Origin: Candidatus Omnitrophota bacterium
Lineage (GTDB): Bacteria; Omnitrophota; Gorgyraeia; Gorgyraeales; Gorgyraeaceae
NCBI GenBank assembly: GCA_013202925.1
Contig: JABMRA010000043.1
Location: 1 to 14,745, forward strand
Direction: 5' to 3'
DNA length: 14,745 nt
Part shown: piece after piece, positions 1 to 6,934 of the stretch
How the letters are laid out: every line of letters starts with the position of its first letter
Position numbering within the stretch: the stretch's first letter is position 1
Notes under the pieces: generated by a model
What the model was told of the DNA's origin: nothing
What the model saw: only the letters and a program-made list of their open reading frames with translations
Databases searched by the model: none
Made by a program: the position numbers and the translations under genes

Positions 1-716
1 TGCGCGCGGACAGGCAGCCGGAATTTACGCAGCTGGACATGGAGATGTCTTTTGTAGATGAAGAAGAGATATTCGGCGTGATGGAAAAATTGATCTATCA
101 TGTGTTTAAAGAGGCATTGGGTATCGGGCTCAAATCGCCGTTTCCCAGGATGACATATCAGGAGTCAATGGAAAAACACAAGACAGACAAGCCTGATCTG
201 CGCAAGGATAAGGACGGATTCGAGTTTTTATGGGTCTTGAACTTTCCGCTTTTTAAATATGACAAAGAAGAGAAGCGATGGGATATGGAACATCACCCTT
301 TTACCTCGCCGGTCAAGGAGGACGTAGACATCATTGATGCCTCGCCGGACAAGGTCCGCTCAAGGGCGTATGACCTGGTTGTCAACGGCGTGGAGATAGC
401 CAGCGGCAGCATCAGGATACACAGAAGGGATCTGCAGGAGAAGATCTTTGAGCGCATAGGAATGGATATGGCGCGCGCGAAAGAGCGTTTCGGATTTTTA
501 CTAGATGCGTTTAATTACGGCGCTCCGCCGCACGGGGGCATTGCCGTTGGCCTTGACAGGCTCTTGGCATTGATGTGCGGGGTGGACAGCATAAGAGAGG
601 TAATTGCCTTTCCAAAGACACAGAAGGCAGCCTGTCCCATGACAGACGCGCCGTCGTCAGTGGACGAGAAACAGCTGAAGGAATTGGGTATCAAATCCGT
701 GACTCGTCGTTTGTGA
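1..716 (+). CDS. aspS: Aspartyl-tRNA synthetase, C-terminal part (5' end outside window)
   Basis: Class II enzyme that charges tRNA-Asp (or tRNA-Asp and tRNA-Asn) with aspartate in the cytoplasm. The open frame runs in from the left edge (first full codon at 3) and begins with RADRQPEFTQLDMEMSF, a hallmark of bacterial AspRS, so the ATG at 39 is internal. About 237 of the usual ~590 residues are present. Seen here are the bacterial insertion (GAD-like) region, then the class II motif 3 stretch GGIAVGLDRLLALMCG, then the family-typical tail FPKTQKAACPMTDAPSSVDEKQLKELG. The last residues (VTRRL) and the TGA stop are encoded by a 7-nt tandem repeat that starts at 699, so the extreme C-terminus has probably been replaced by repeat sequence. 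Whether the enzyme is discriminating cannot be judged because the anticodon-binding domain is outside the window. Family identity is very secure. Confidence 0.96.
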   Translation, partial: RADRQPEFTQLDMEMSFVDEEEIFGVMEKLIYHVFKEALGIGLKSPFPRMTYQESMEKHKTDKPDLRKDKDGFEFLWVLNFPLFKYDKEEKRWDMEHHPFTSPVKEDVDIIDASPDKVRSRAYDLVVNGVEIASGSIRIHRRDLQEKIFERIGMDMARAKERFGFLLDAFNYGAPPHGGIAVGLDRLLALMCGVDSIREVIAFPKTQKAACPMTDAPSSVDEKQLKELGIKSVTRRL

Positions 717-755
717 TTCGTGACTCGCAAAAATAACGATCTACGAACAACGACA
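699..755. repeat. Degenerate heptad repeat, forward block then inverted block
   Basis: Four consecutive 7-nt units GTGACTC, GTCGTTT, GTGATTC, GTGACTC occupy 699-726. After a short A-rich centre come AACGATC, TACGAAC, AACGACA (735-755), which read GTCGTT-like on the other strand. The two halves can pair imperfectly, with GTCGTT at 706-711 matching AACGAC at 749-754. The block straddles the aspS stop (714-716). A hairpin here could end aspS transcription, but no U-tract follows, so that role is only a guess. Confidence 0.7.
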
Positions 756-760
756 AAAAA

Positions 761-765
761 GGAGG
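761..765 (+). promoter_or_regulatory. Ribosome binding site that sets the lipoprotein start
   Basis: A perfect GGAGG sits 5 nt before the ATG at 771. It favours that start over the in-frame GTG at 720, which has no ribosome site and would put a charged extension before the signal peptide. Confidence 0.85.
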
Positions 766-770
766 TTCTT

Positions 771-1388
771 ATGAATAAGCTTATAACTTATAGCTTACTA
801 CTTACAGCTTTTTTTATATCCGGATGCGTGACGAGGGTGACCCCTTATGAAGCAGACAGGGTCGACCAGGAAATGAAGGGGAACAGAGGCGTAGTAAGAG
901 GAAGGGTTGCCCCGGCTACAGAGACAGATAGAAAAAAGACCAAGACCATGTACAATATAGAGATAGAGCTTTCCTCCAGGCATGATGATGAGATATCAGA
1001 AAGAAAAGACACCGGCGTAACAGGGAACCAGGGATACATGGTAAGGAAAGGTGTTTCCAAAGACAGGCAGGCAGTATCAGCCCCAAAGAGCAAAAACGCG
1101 AGCACATTAAAGGGTTTTGGCGCTCCAAGGACGCCTCAGGTAGTGTATCAGAAACCAACGGCCTCGGAAGGTAAATACAAAAAAGAAAAAGGCAGCGGGG
1201 CCATTGTTGAAAAGGAAGGGGTGGGGCCGAGGGTTTATGTGGTGGAAAAAGGAGACACTCTTCAGAAGATATCAAAAAAGATGTACGGCACCACCAAAAA
1301 GTGGACGAGGATCTATGATGCGAACAAGGGCATCCTGAAGAGCCCTGATATGATAAAGGCCGGACAGGAACTGGTGATACCGGAGTAA
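771..1388 (+). CDS. LysM-domain lipoprotein (putative peptidoglycan-binding)
   Basis: Predicted 205-residue secreted lipoprotein. Residues 1-18 form a signal peptide (MNKLITYSLLLTAFFISG) ending in a lipobox ISGC, so Cys19 should be lipidated and cleaved by signal peptidase II. No Asp follows the Cys, which fits outer-membrane sorting if a Lol system exists. Residues ~20-150 are polar, rich in Lys, Gly and Ser, and probably disordered. Residues ~156-203 are a clear LysM module (YVVEKGDTLQKISKKMYGTTKKW, ending AGQELVIPE), a fold that binds GlcNAc-containing glycan such as peptidoglycan. The likely role is an envelope tether or wall-associated factor; no catalytic domain is visible. It is 25 nt upstream of phoH and may head the operon. 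The signal peptide is encoded largely by a 7-nt repeat (777-811). Confidence 0.85.
   Translation: MNKLITYSLLLTAFFISGCVTRVTPYEADRVDQEMKGNRGVVRGRVAPATETDRKKTKTMYNIEIELSSRHDDEISERKDTGVTGNQGYMVRKGVSKDRQAVSAPKSKNASTLKGFGAPRTPQVVYQKPTASEGKYKKEKGSGAIVEKEGVGPRVYVVEKGDTLQKISKKMYGTTKKWTRIYDANKGILKSPDMIKAGQELVIPE
777..811 (+). repeat. Heptad repeat inside the signal-peptide coding region
   Basis: Five consecutive 7-nt units AAGCTTA, TAACTTA, TAGCTTA, CTACTTA, CAGCTTT lie within codons 3-14 of the LysM lipoprotein. The consensus TAGCTTA differs from the GTGAYTC heptads just upstream and the GTGAAAA heptads elsewhere, but the 7-nt period is the same. In this frame the repeat encodes a Leu/Thr/Ser/Tyr-rich hydrophobic stretch that serves as the h-region. 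Confidence 0.7.
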
Positions 1389-1413
1389 GCGCAGAGCATT
1401 CGCAAGGGGGAAG

Positions 1414-2361
1414 ATGGAAAGGATAATATCCATACACAGCAATGATGAGGCAAGGGCGCTTTTCGGTAAATGCGATGAGAATCTGCGGCTGGTGGAGTCG
1501 GGTCTTGGGGTAAAGATCGCCTCGCGCGGAGAAAGATTGACGATAACAGGCAGGAAGGCTGAGGTTGAAAAAAGCGCAAGGCTATGCGAGGAGATGCTTT
1601 CCATAGTACGCGGAGGCGGCACGATAAAAAGGGACGATCTGTCGTATTCCATAAAGTCATTTAAAAAAGATTCAGGGCTTGATCTGCAGGGGATATATCT
1701 GGACAGGATAGAGGTCTCTTCAAAGCGTCAGTTTGTAACGCCTAAGACAAAGGGTCAAAAAAGATATGTGGACGCGATAAGAGGGAACGATATCGTGTTC
1801 GGTATAGGGCCAGCTGGTACAGGCAAGACCTATCTGGCAATGGCCATGGCAGTCAACGCGCTGAAAAAACAAGAGGTCAGCAGGATTATTTTAACGCGGC
1901 CGGCTATCGAGGCAGGGGAAAGCCTGGGTTATTTACCAGGGTCCCTTTATGAAAAAGTGACACCTTATCTCAGGCCCCTCTATGACGCGCTTTACGATAT
2001 GATGGAAGTGGACAGGATCCAGGGCTGCATAGAGAGAGGCATTATTGAAGTTGCGCCGCTTGCTTATATGCGAGGCCGTACCCTGAACGGCTCTTTTATA
2101 ATACTTGACGAGGCGCAGAATTCGACTACGGACCAGATGAAGATGTTTCTTACAAGGCTCGGGTTTGACTCCAAGACAGTCATAACAGGAGACGCGACGC
2201 AGAGTGACCTCCCTTCAGAAAAAGAGTCCGGCCTGAATCACGTACAGAGGATACTCAAGCAGATAAAAGGTATAAAATTTGTGCATTTTACAGGTGAGGA
2301 TGTAGTGAGGCATCCCCTGGTGCAGGAGATAATAAAGGCCTATGAAAAAAATACTCAATAA
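1414..2361 (+). CDS. phoH: PhoH-like ATPase (PhoH/YbeZ family)
   Basis: Cytoplasmic P-loop NTPase of 315 residues, the usual length for PhoH/YbeZ. The N-terminal ~110 residues match the RNA-binding KH-like region of the family (GVKIASRGERLTITG). The ATPase core carries Walker A GPAGTGKT (residues 132-139) and Walker B FIILDEAQN (D232, E233), followed by the family motifs LTRLG and ITGDATQSDLP. PhoH proteins are thought to act as RNA-linked ATPases or helicases together with YbeY in rRNA and RNA metabolism; here ybeY is two genes downstream, which supports that pairing. A G-rich site (GGGGGA) precedes the ATG by a few bases. The 3' end overlaps the next gene by 20 nt, so the two are probably translationally coupled. 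Confidence 0.95.
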   Translation: MERIISIHSNDEARALFGKCDENLRLVESGLGVKIASRGERLTITGRKAEVEKSARLCEEMLSIVRGGGTIKRDDLSYSIKSFKKDSGLDLQGIYLDRIEVSSKRQFVTPKTKGQKRYVDAIRGNDIVFGIGPAGTGKTYLAMAMAVNALKKQEVSRIILTRPAIEAGESLGYLPGSLYEKVTPYLRPLYDALYDMMEVDRIQGCIERGIIEVAPLAYMRGRTLNGSFIILDEAQNSTTDQMKMFLTRLGFDSKTVITGDATQSDLPSEKESGLNHVQRILKQIKGIKFVHFTGEDVVRHPLVQEIIKAYEKNTQ

Positions 2362-4528
2362 GAAGTTCAGCGGAAACCCCAATCTAATATCTCATATTGC
2401 CATTGCAGTCGTCACGTGCCTGGCCTTGGTCGTTATAATCCAGTGGGACAGGGGATTTTTTAAGGCAGAGTTTCGCGAGGGTGATATTGCCCTGAGGTCT
2501 ATCTACGCGCCGTATGATTTTAAGATAAAAGGGGAAATGGATAACAAGGCCACAGAGGATGCAAGAGAGAAGGCCGTGGATGCGGTACTGCCTTTTTACG
2601 TCTTTGACGCAGGGATACAGGCCAATGTTTTAAACAAGGCCGCCTCGATCATAGATTCGGCAAGGTCCTTGAAAGATGCGCCTGATCTGACAGAAGAGGA
2701 AAAGGCATCAAGGATAGCGGATATCTCAGCATCTTTTAATATCTCGGAAGCGCTGGTGACAGACATCCTGGGGATAAAAGATCTCGAAGTCTTTTCCGGG
2801 TATGTCACAGAGGCAATAGATAAGTTCATGTCGAAAGGCATTATCTCTGCATCAGAGATGGATGCCCTTAAAGGCGATGATATAAAGACAATAATGCTTG
2901 TGGATAAGACAGCGGGCACCGAAAAGGTGAGATTCATAGACGCGTTCTTTACCCTCGAGGGTTTAAGGAAAAAGGTAGAGGACTTTTCTTCCTCAAATAT
3001 CAAGGACAGGAAGGCAAGGGGCGTGGCAACGGATTTCGTAAATGCGATTTTGAGCACCAATGTAACGCACAGCAAAGAAGAAACAGAAGCAAGAAGGCGG
3101 GCTGTATCGCAGGGCGTCAACCCGATTTATAATATAATAGAGGTAAAGAAAAACGAGACAATGCTGAACAAAGGCGAGCGCATAGGAAAGGAACATATCG
3201 CGAAATTAAACGGCATTGAGCAGAACCAGCCATTTGCAACCGCAACTAAAATAGGCGGCATATTTGCGATCGCTATCCTCACAGGGCTTTTTATGCTCCT
3301 CGTGGGGCTGTACATTAAATTTTATAAACCCGATATAGCAGCAGGAAATAAGGAACTGATCCTGCTTTCCATTATTTGCATACTGATATTGTTCGTAGCA
3401 AAGGTCATTGTAATATCCCCGTGGCCAAGCAATCTCGTGCCCATTGCAGTGGCCTCCATGCTCATAGCTATTTTGATCAACGGCCCGCTGGCGATCATAA
3501 CGACCTGTTTTTTGAGTATACTGGTCGGTATAATCGCCGGAAACAGGCTGGACATCGTCGGTGTTTCCATGGTAGGCGGTATAGTGGGCGTATTTGCAAT
3601 GAGGGGCGTGAGGAGGCGTTCGCAGGTGATAACAGCAGGCCTCTGCGTCGGTTTTGCCAACATGAGTTATCTTATAGGTATGGGCCTTGTGAGTTCCCTT
3701 GATTTCAGCACGTATATCACGGAGGCGCTTCTTGGTTTTGCAAACGGCCTGATGTCAGCAGTTATCGTGACCGGCGTCCTGCCTATCTTTGAAAACACTT
3801 TCAAGATCACCACTGATATCAGCCTGCTCGAACTGTCTGATCTGAATCATCCGCTTTTGAAGGACATGGTCATGAAGGCGCCCGGCACTTATCATCACAG
3901 CCTGGTAGTGGGAAACCTTGCAGAGGCAGCGTGTGAATCGATCAAGGCGAATGCGCTCCTGGCCAGGGTCAGTTCCTACTTTCACGATATAGGAAAGATC
4001 GAGAAGGCGGCCTATTTTAGCGAAAACCAGTCTGTCGGAGGTTCGACTCACGACAAACTTTCTCCTACGATGAGCAGCCTCATCATAACCAACCATGTCA
4101 AAAACGGCGTGGAATTGGCAGAGAGACATAAACTCAACAGAGAGATAATAGACATCATAAACCAGCACCATGGTACAGGCCTTGTTTTTTATTTCTTCAA
4201 GAGGGCGCTGGAAAGGGTCATGGATGAAAAGGTGGGAGAGCAGTCTTTTAGATATCCCGGCCCAAAACCCCAGACAAGGGAGGCGGCGTGTGTGCTCCTG
4301 GCTGATTCAGTGGAGGCGGCATCGCGCGCCCTGGATGACCCTACGCCATCCAGGATAAAAGGCCTGGTCAGAAAGGTCATAAACAATAAGTTTATAGACG
4401 GGCAGCTGGACGAGTGCAACCTGACGCTCAGCGACCTTGAAAAGATCGCCGAGGTATTTACGCATATCCTTACAGGGATATTTCATACGCGCGTAGAATA
4501 TCCTGACGAGCCGGAGAAACAAAAATAG
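2342..4528 (+). CDS. pgpH: 7TM-HD family cyclic-dinucleotide phosphodiesterase (PgpH/YqfF type)
   Basis: Integral membrane protein of 728 residues. It has one N-terminal membrane segment (~18-35), a large extracytoplasmic 7TMR-HDED region (~40-300) and a cluster of hydrophobic helices (~303-486). A cytoplasmic HD domain follows, with H518/H519 (TYHHSLVVGN), the diagnostic H548-D549 (YFHDIGKIEKAAYF), H609/H610 (NQHHGTG) and D655 (LADSVEAASR). This is the full architecture of PgpH from Listeria and YqfF from Bacillus; PgpH hydrolyses c-di-AMP, so the metal-binding residues suggest an active phosphodiesterase. The synthase that would make c-di-AMP is not in the window. It sits between phoH and ybeY, as in Firmicutes. 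It begins inside phoH and ends immediately before the ybeY ATG. Substrate specificity is inferred from the family. Confidence 0.93.
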   Translation: MKKILNKKFSGNPNLISHIAIAVVTCLALVVIIQWDRGFFKAEFREGDIALRSIYAPYDFKIKGEMDNKATEDAREKAVDAVLPFYVFDAGIQANVLNKAASIIDSARSLKDAPDLTEEEKASRIADISASFNISEALVTDILGIKDLEVFSGYVTEAIDKFMSKGIISASEMDALKGDDIKTIMLVDKTAGTEKVRFIDAFFTLEGLRKKVEDFSSSNIKDRKARGVATDFVNAILSTNVTHSKEETEARRRAVSQGVNPIYNIIEVKKNETMLNKGERIGKEHIAKLNGIEQNQPFATATKIGGIFAIAILTGLFMLLVGLYIKFYKPDIAAGNKELILLSIICILILFVAKVIVISPWPSNLVPIAVASMLIAILINGPLAIITTCFLSILVGIIAGNRLDIVGVSMVGGIVGVFAMRGVRRRSQVITAGLCVGFANMSYLIGMGLVSSLDFSTYITEALLGFANGLMSAVIVTGVLPIFENTFKITTDISLLELSDLNHPLLKDMVMKAPGTYHHSLVVGNLAEAACESIKANALLARVSSYFHDIGKIEKAAYFSENQSVGGSTHDKLSPTMSSLIITNHVKNGVELAERHKLNREIIDIINQHHGTGLVFYFFKRALERVMDEKVGEQSFRYPGPKPQTREAACVLLADSVEAASRALDDPTPSRIKGLVRKVINNKFIDGQLDECNLTLSDLEKIAEVFTHILTGIFHTRVEYPDEPEKQK

Positions 4529-4957
4529 ATGAACATCGATGTCCGGGATCTGCAGGATAGTGTAAGGATTGACAGGAAAAAGATAACTAGATGCGCGGAA
4601 TTTGTATTAAAGGCCATGGGTGAAGGCAAGGCGGAGTTGAGCCTGTTGTTCGTAACAGATTCTTATATCAAGGGATTAAACTGGAAATATCGCAGGGTAA
4701 GATCCAGGACAGATGTCTTGGCGTTTTCAATGAGGGAAGGCGCGGGGCTCTCCATAGACAGCGCCCTTTTGGGAGATGTGGTCGTATCGACAGAGACAGC
4801 CCGGAGAGAAGCGCGCAGGAGAAAAATATCTGTCCAGAGAGAGATATGCCTGTACCTTGTGCACGGGATACTTCATCTTCTGGGGTATAAGGACGAAAGC
4901 CGCAGGGACAGGGCAAGGATGCAGGCGAAGGAAGCCGAACTTTTGGAGGCCATGTGA
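4529..4957 (+). CDS. ybeY: Endoribonuclease / rRNA maturation factor YbeY
   Basis: Small metal-dependent protein (142 residues, typical length) needed in other bacteria for 16S rRNA 3' end processing and ribosome quality control. The core TDVLAFSM and the metal site HGILHLLGYKD (H112, H116, then D122) are clear. In E. coli the third ligand in this motif (HGxLHLxGYDH) is His; here Asp stands in its place. From memory, a GYKD form is also common in Bacteroidetes YbeY, so the protein is probably functional. The ATG abuts the pgpH stop with no gap. The last codons contain the ribosome site (GGAGG, 4945-4949) of the next gene, whose GTG start overlaps this stop (GTGA). Confidence 0.94.
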   Translation: MNIDVRDLQDSVRIDRKKITRCAEFVLKAMGEGKAELSLLFVTDSYIKGLNWKYRRVRSRTDVLAFSMREGAGLSIDSALLGDVVVSTETARREARRRKISVQREICLYLVHGILHLLGYKDESRRDRARMQAKEAELLEAM

Positions 4958-5655
4958 GACAACGAAGGTTGGTCGAGAGTTTTAATTCTGCCATAGAAGG
5001 TTTTGTGTATGTTTTTAAGACCCAGCGCAGCATGAGGCTGCATTTTCTCGTAGGCCTTTCCGTGCTGCTCCTGGGCCTTTTTCTGAATTTCACGTATCTT
5101 GAACTGATAGTCCTATGCCTTACTATAACATTTGTCTTGTTTGCCGAGATGTTCAATACAGCGCTTGAACACACCATAGATATTGTCAAAGAGGAATCTC
5201 ACCCCCTGGCCAGGATCGTAAAAGATATCTGCGCAGGCGCTGTGCTTCTGAGCGCGCTGTTCTCGGTCATCGTAGGCTATGTATTGTTTGCCAACAAGGT
5301 AGGGGTCAGGATGGAGGACAATATAATCAAGATAAGGGAATCCAGCTGGCATATTACCTTTATTGTCTTACTTGCGATCTTAGTCCTGGTGGTCTTGAGC
5401 AAGATTCTTTTTCATAGCGGTACGCCTCTGCGGGGCGGTATGCCGAGTGGGCACAGTGCCGTGGCATTCGCTATATGGGCAATAATCTCTCTGCTTTATC
5501 CGTATAGCCTTGTGATCTTTCTCGTATTTATTCTTGCGTTCTTAGTGTCAAGGAGCAGGATCACGGACAGGGTCCATTCGACGCTGGAGGTCTTTAGCGG
5601 CGCCTTGCTCGGCGTCTTGGTGACCCTCCTGATTTTTCAAATCTTAAGGAGATGA
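4954..5655 (+). CDS. dgkA: DgkA-type lipid kinase fused to PAP2 phosphatase
   Basis: Membrane protein of 233 residues with two enzyme domains. Residues ~1-110 are a prokaryotic diacylglycerol/undecaprenol kinase (three helices; signature AEMFNTALEHTID with E65, N68 and E72; then HPLARIVKDICAGAVL). Residues ~128-233 are a PAP2 phosphatase with PSGH (164-167, H167 the likely acid/base) and SRITDRVHSTLE (S201-R202, H208). The last position is Glu212 where PAP2 usually has Asp, and the first PAP2 motif is degenerate (around KILFHSGTPLRGG). The kinase would phosphorylate undecaprenol or diacylglycerol, and the phosphatase could dephosphorylate undecaprenyl pyrophosphate or a lipid phosphate, so the fusion may recycle the cell-wall lipid carrier. 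The GTG start overlaps ybeY by 4 nt and has GGAGG 4 nt upstream. Confidence 0.9.
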   Translation: MRQRRLVESFNSAIEGFVYVFKTQRSMRLHFLVGLSVLLLGLFLNFTYLELIVLCLTITFVLFAEMFNTALEHTIDIVKEESHPLARIVKDICAGAVLLSALFSVIVGYVLFANKVGVRMEDNIIKIRESSWHITFIVLLAILVLVVLSKILFHSGTPLRGGMPSGHSAVAFAIWAIISLLYPYSLVIFLVFILAFLVSRSRITDRVHSTLEVFSGALLGVLVTLLIFQILRR

Positions 5656-5658
5656 GAC

Positions 5659-6336
5659 ATGTTTTTTAAAAAGATCAGGGCCAGTTTTTTAACAGGCGCG
5701 TTGATCGTGACCCCGCTGGTTCTTACGTTTTGGGTATTGTATTTTATAATAGATAAGATGAACCTGTTGTTCCTGGCACCCATTATGAATCTCATGAGGA
5801 ATCTGGTTCCTGCCTCTAGCATAGGTATCTTTACAAATGCAGCAATATTCCTTTTGCTGCTGGTATGCCTGACGCTGATAGGTTTTGCCACGAGAATAAT
5901 CATCATCAGAAATATATTTGGATTTGGCGAGAGGATTTTGTACAAGATGCCGATGATAAGCTCCGTATACAGGATGATAAAGGAGATATCGTTTGCCTTT
6001 TTTGTCAAGAAGAATACTATCTTTCAGAGGGTGGTCCTCATAGAATATCCCAGAAAAGGTCTTTATCAGCTGGGATTTGTCGTATCAGAGACAAAGGGCG
6101 AAGTCCAGAAAAAGACAAAAGAACAGGTGTTGAATGTGTTTGTGCCGACCACACCGAATCCTACTTCCGGCATGCTGGTGCTCGTCCCGAAAGAGCAGGT
6201 TATCCCTCTGGATATATCAGTGGCAGAGGGCATGAAGATGGTTATTTCAAGCGGCGCGATTGTGCCGAAGGCTCATTATGACGATTCAAAAACAGGAAGC
6301 AGTACTTCTGAAGAAAAGGGATCTCAGAGAGACTAG
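5659..6336 (+). CDS. DUF502 family membrane protein
   Basis: Predicted inner-membrane protein of 225 residues. Two hydrophobic segments (~7-31, including LTGALIVTPLVLTFWVLYFI; and ~53-80, IGIFTNAAIFLLLLVCLTLIG) are followed by a soluble domain with the DUF502 hallmarks: YKMPMISSVYRMIKEI, VVLIEYPRKGLYQLGFV, VFVPTTPNPTSGMLVLVPKEQVIPLDISVAEGMKMVISSG. The family is widespread and its biochemical role is not established; a plant relative is a membrane protein named LIKE COV. The start follows the kinase-phosphatase stop by 3 nt with a site AAGGAGA at 5645-5651. The 3' end overlaps recO by 59 nt. In the Firmicutes version of this cluster, cdd and era occupy this slot. Confidence 0.9.
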   Translation: MFFKKIRASFLTGALIVTPLVLTFWVLYFIIDKMNLLFLAPIMNLMRNLVPASSIGIFTNAAIFLLLLVCLTLIGFATRIIIIRNIFGFGERILYKMPMISSVYRMIKEISFAFFVKKNTIFQRVVLIEYPRKGLYQLGFVVSETKGEVQKKTKEQVLNVFVPTTPNPTSGMLVLVPKEQVIPLDISVAEGMKMVISSGAIVPKAHYDDSKTGSSTSEEKGSQRD

Positions 6337-6916
6337 CCTCATACTTACTTTTTTCACGAAGGATTTTGGAAAGGTGCATGGCGTTCTAAAGGGGGCCCGC
6401 GGTTCCCGCGCCAGGAGCAACGTCAATCCTTTGTTTTTCAGCCTCAATCAGATAGTCTATTACGAAAAGAGAAGAAGCGATCTTTTTATAATATCTCAGT
6501 GCGAGACAGAGCGGGTTTTTCTCGATATTCTGAAAGAGTGGGACAGGGCCGCTGTTGCTTATTATGTCCTTGAGCTTGTGGATGTACTCACGGAGCCGGG
6601 GCAGGGTTCCGTAGAGATATTTGAGAGCCTGTTGAACAGCCTGAGTTCCCTGGATGGCAAAAAAGAGCCGGGGGCCATGGCCAGGCTTTTTGAGGTACGG
6701 TTCCTGATGGCAATGGGGTTGTGGCCGGGCAGTCAGAGCTTTGAATTGACAAAAGGTGCGGCCTTGACGCTTTCATGTTTTGAGAAAGACGCATGGCAGG
6801 GCTCTTCGAGGATAAAATTGACGCGCGAGGTCGGCAGCGAGATAAAGAAGATCACGGAAAAGATAATAGAAGACAATCTGGACAGGCCGTTGAAGACAAA
6901 AAAGATATTCGGATAA
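6278..6916 (+). CDS. recO: DNA repair protein RecO, short form
   Basis: Recombination mediator that loads RecA onto SSB-coated DNA with RecR. The 212-residue protein opens with the RecO OB-fold (QKQEAVLLKKRDLRETSLILTFFTKDFGKVHGVLKGAR), followed by the helical domain (YYVLELVDVLTEPG and RFLMAMGLWPG). Many RecO proteins are ~240-250 residues and carry a CxxC...CxxC zinc module after the GxxP position; here only one Cys (LSCFEKD) is present and the module is absent, so this is a zinc-free, shortened version. I chose the ATG at 6278, which gives the typical MTIQKQEAV start; a TTG at 6260 is the alternative. Either start places it within the DUF502 gene. glyQ follows after 18 nt. Confidence 0.9.
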   Translation: MTIQKQEAVLLKKRDLRETSLILTFFTKDFGKVHGVLKGARGSRARSNVNPLFFSLNQIVYYEKRRSDLFIISQCETERVFLDILKEWDRAAVAYYVLELVDVLTEPGQGSVEIFESLLNSLSSLDGKKEPGAMARLFEVRFLMAMGLWPGSQSFELTKGAALTLSCFEKDAWQGSSRIKLTREVGSEIKKITEKIIEDNLDRPLKTKKIFG

Positions 6917-6922
6917 GACTTG

Positions 6923-6928
6923 CGAGGT
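6923..6928 (+). promoter_or_regulatory. Ribosome binding site for glyQ
   Basis: GAGGTG lies 6 nt before the ATG at 6935. It supports that start over the in-frame TTG at 6920, which overlaps the site itself. Confidence 0.7.
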
Positions 6929-6934
6929 GCTATT

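Noticed and set aside
720..770. GTG at 720 as start of the lipoprotein
   Set aside because: It would add 17 charged residues encoded by repeat DNA before the signal peptide, and lacks a ribosome site; the ATG at 771 has a perfect GGAGG.
916..1437. 173-codon open frame on the - strand across the lipoprotein gene
   Set aside because: It is antisense to a gene with a clear signal peptide and LysM domain, is rich in Ser, Pro, Leu and Cys without any family motif, and has no ribosome site.
2596..3120. 174-codon open frame on the - strand in the pgpH gene
   Set aside because: Mirror of the coding frame of a well-supported membrane protein; composition is typical of antisense frames.
4668..5189. 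173-codon open frame on the - strand over ybeY and dgkA
   Set aside because: Covers two conserved genes with clear motifs on the + strand and shows no motif itself.
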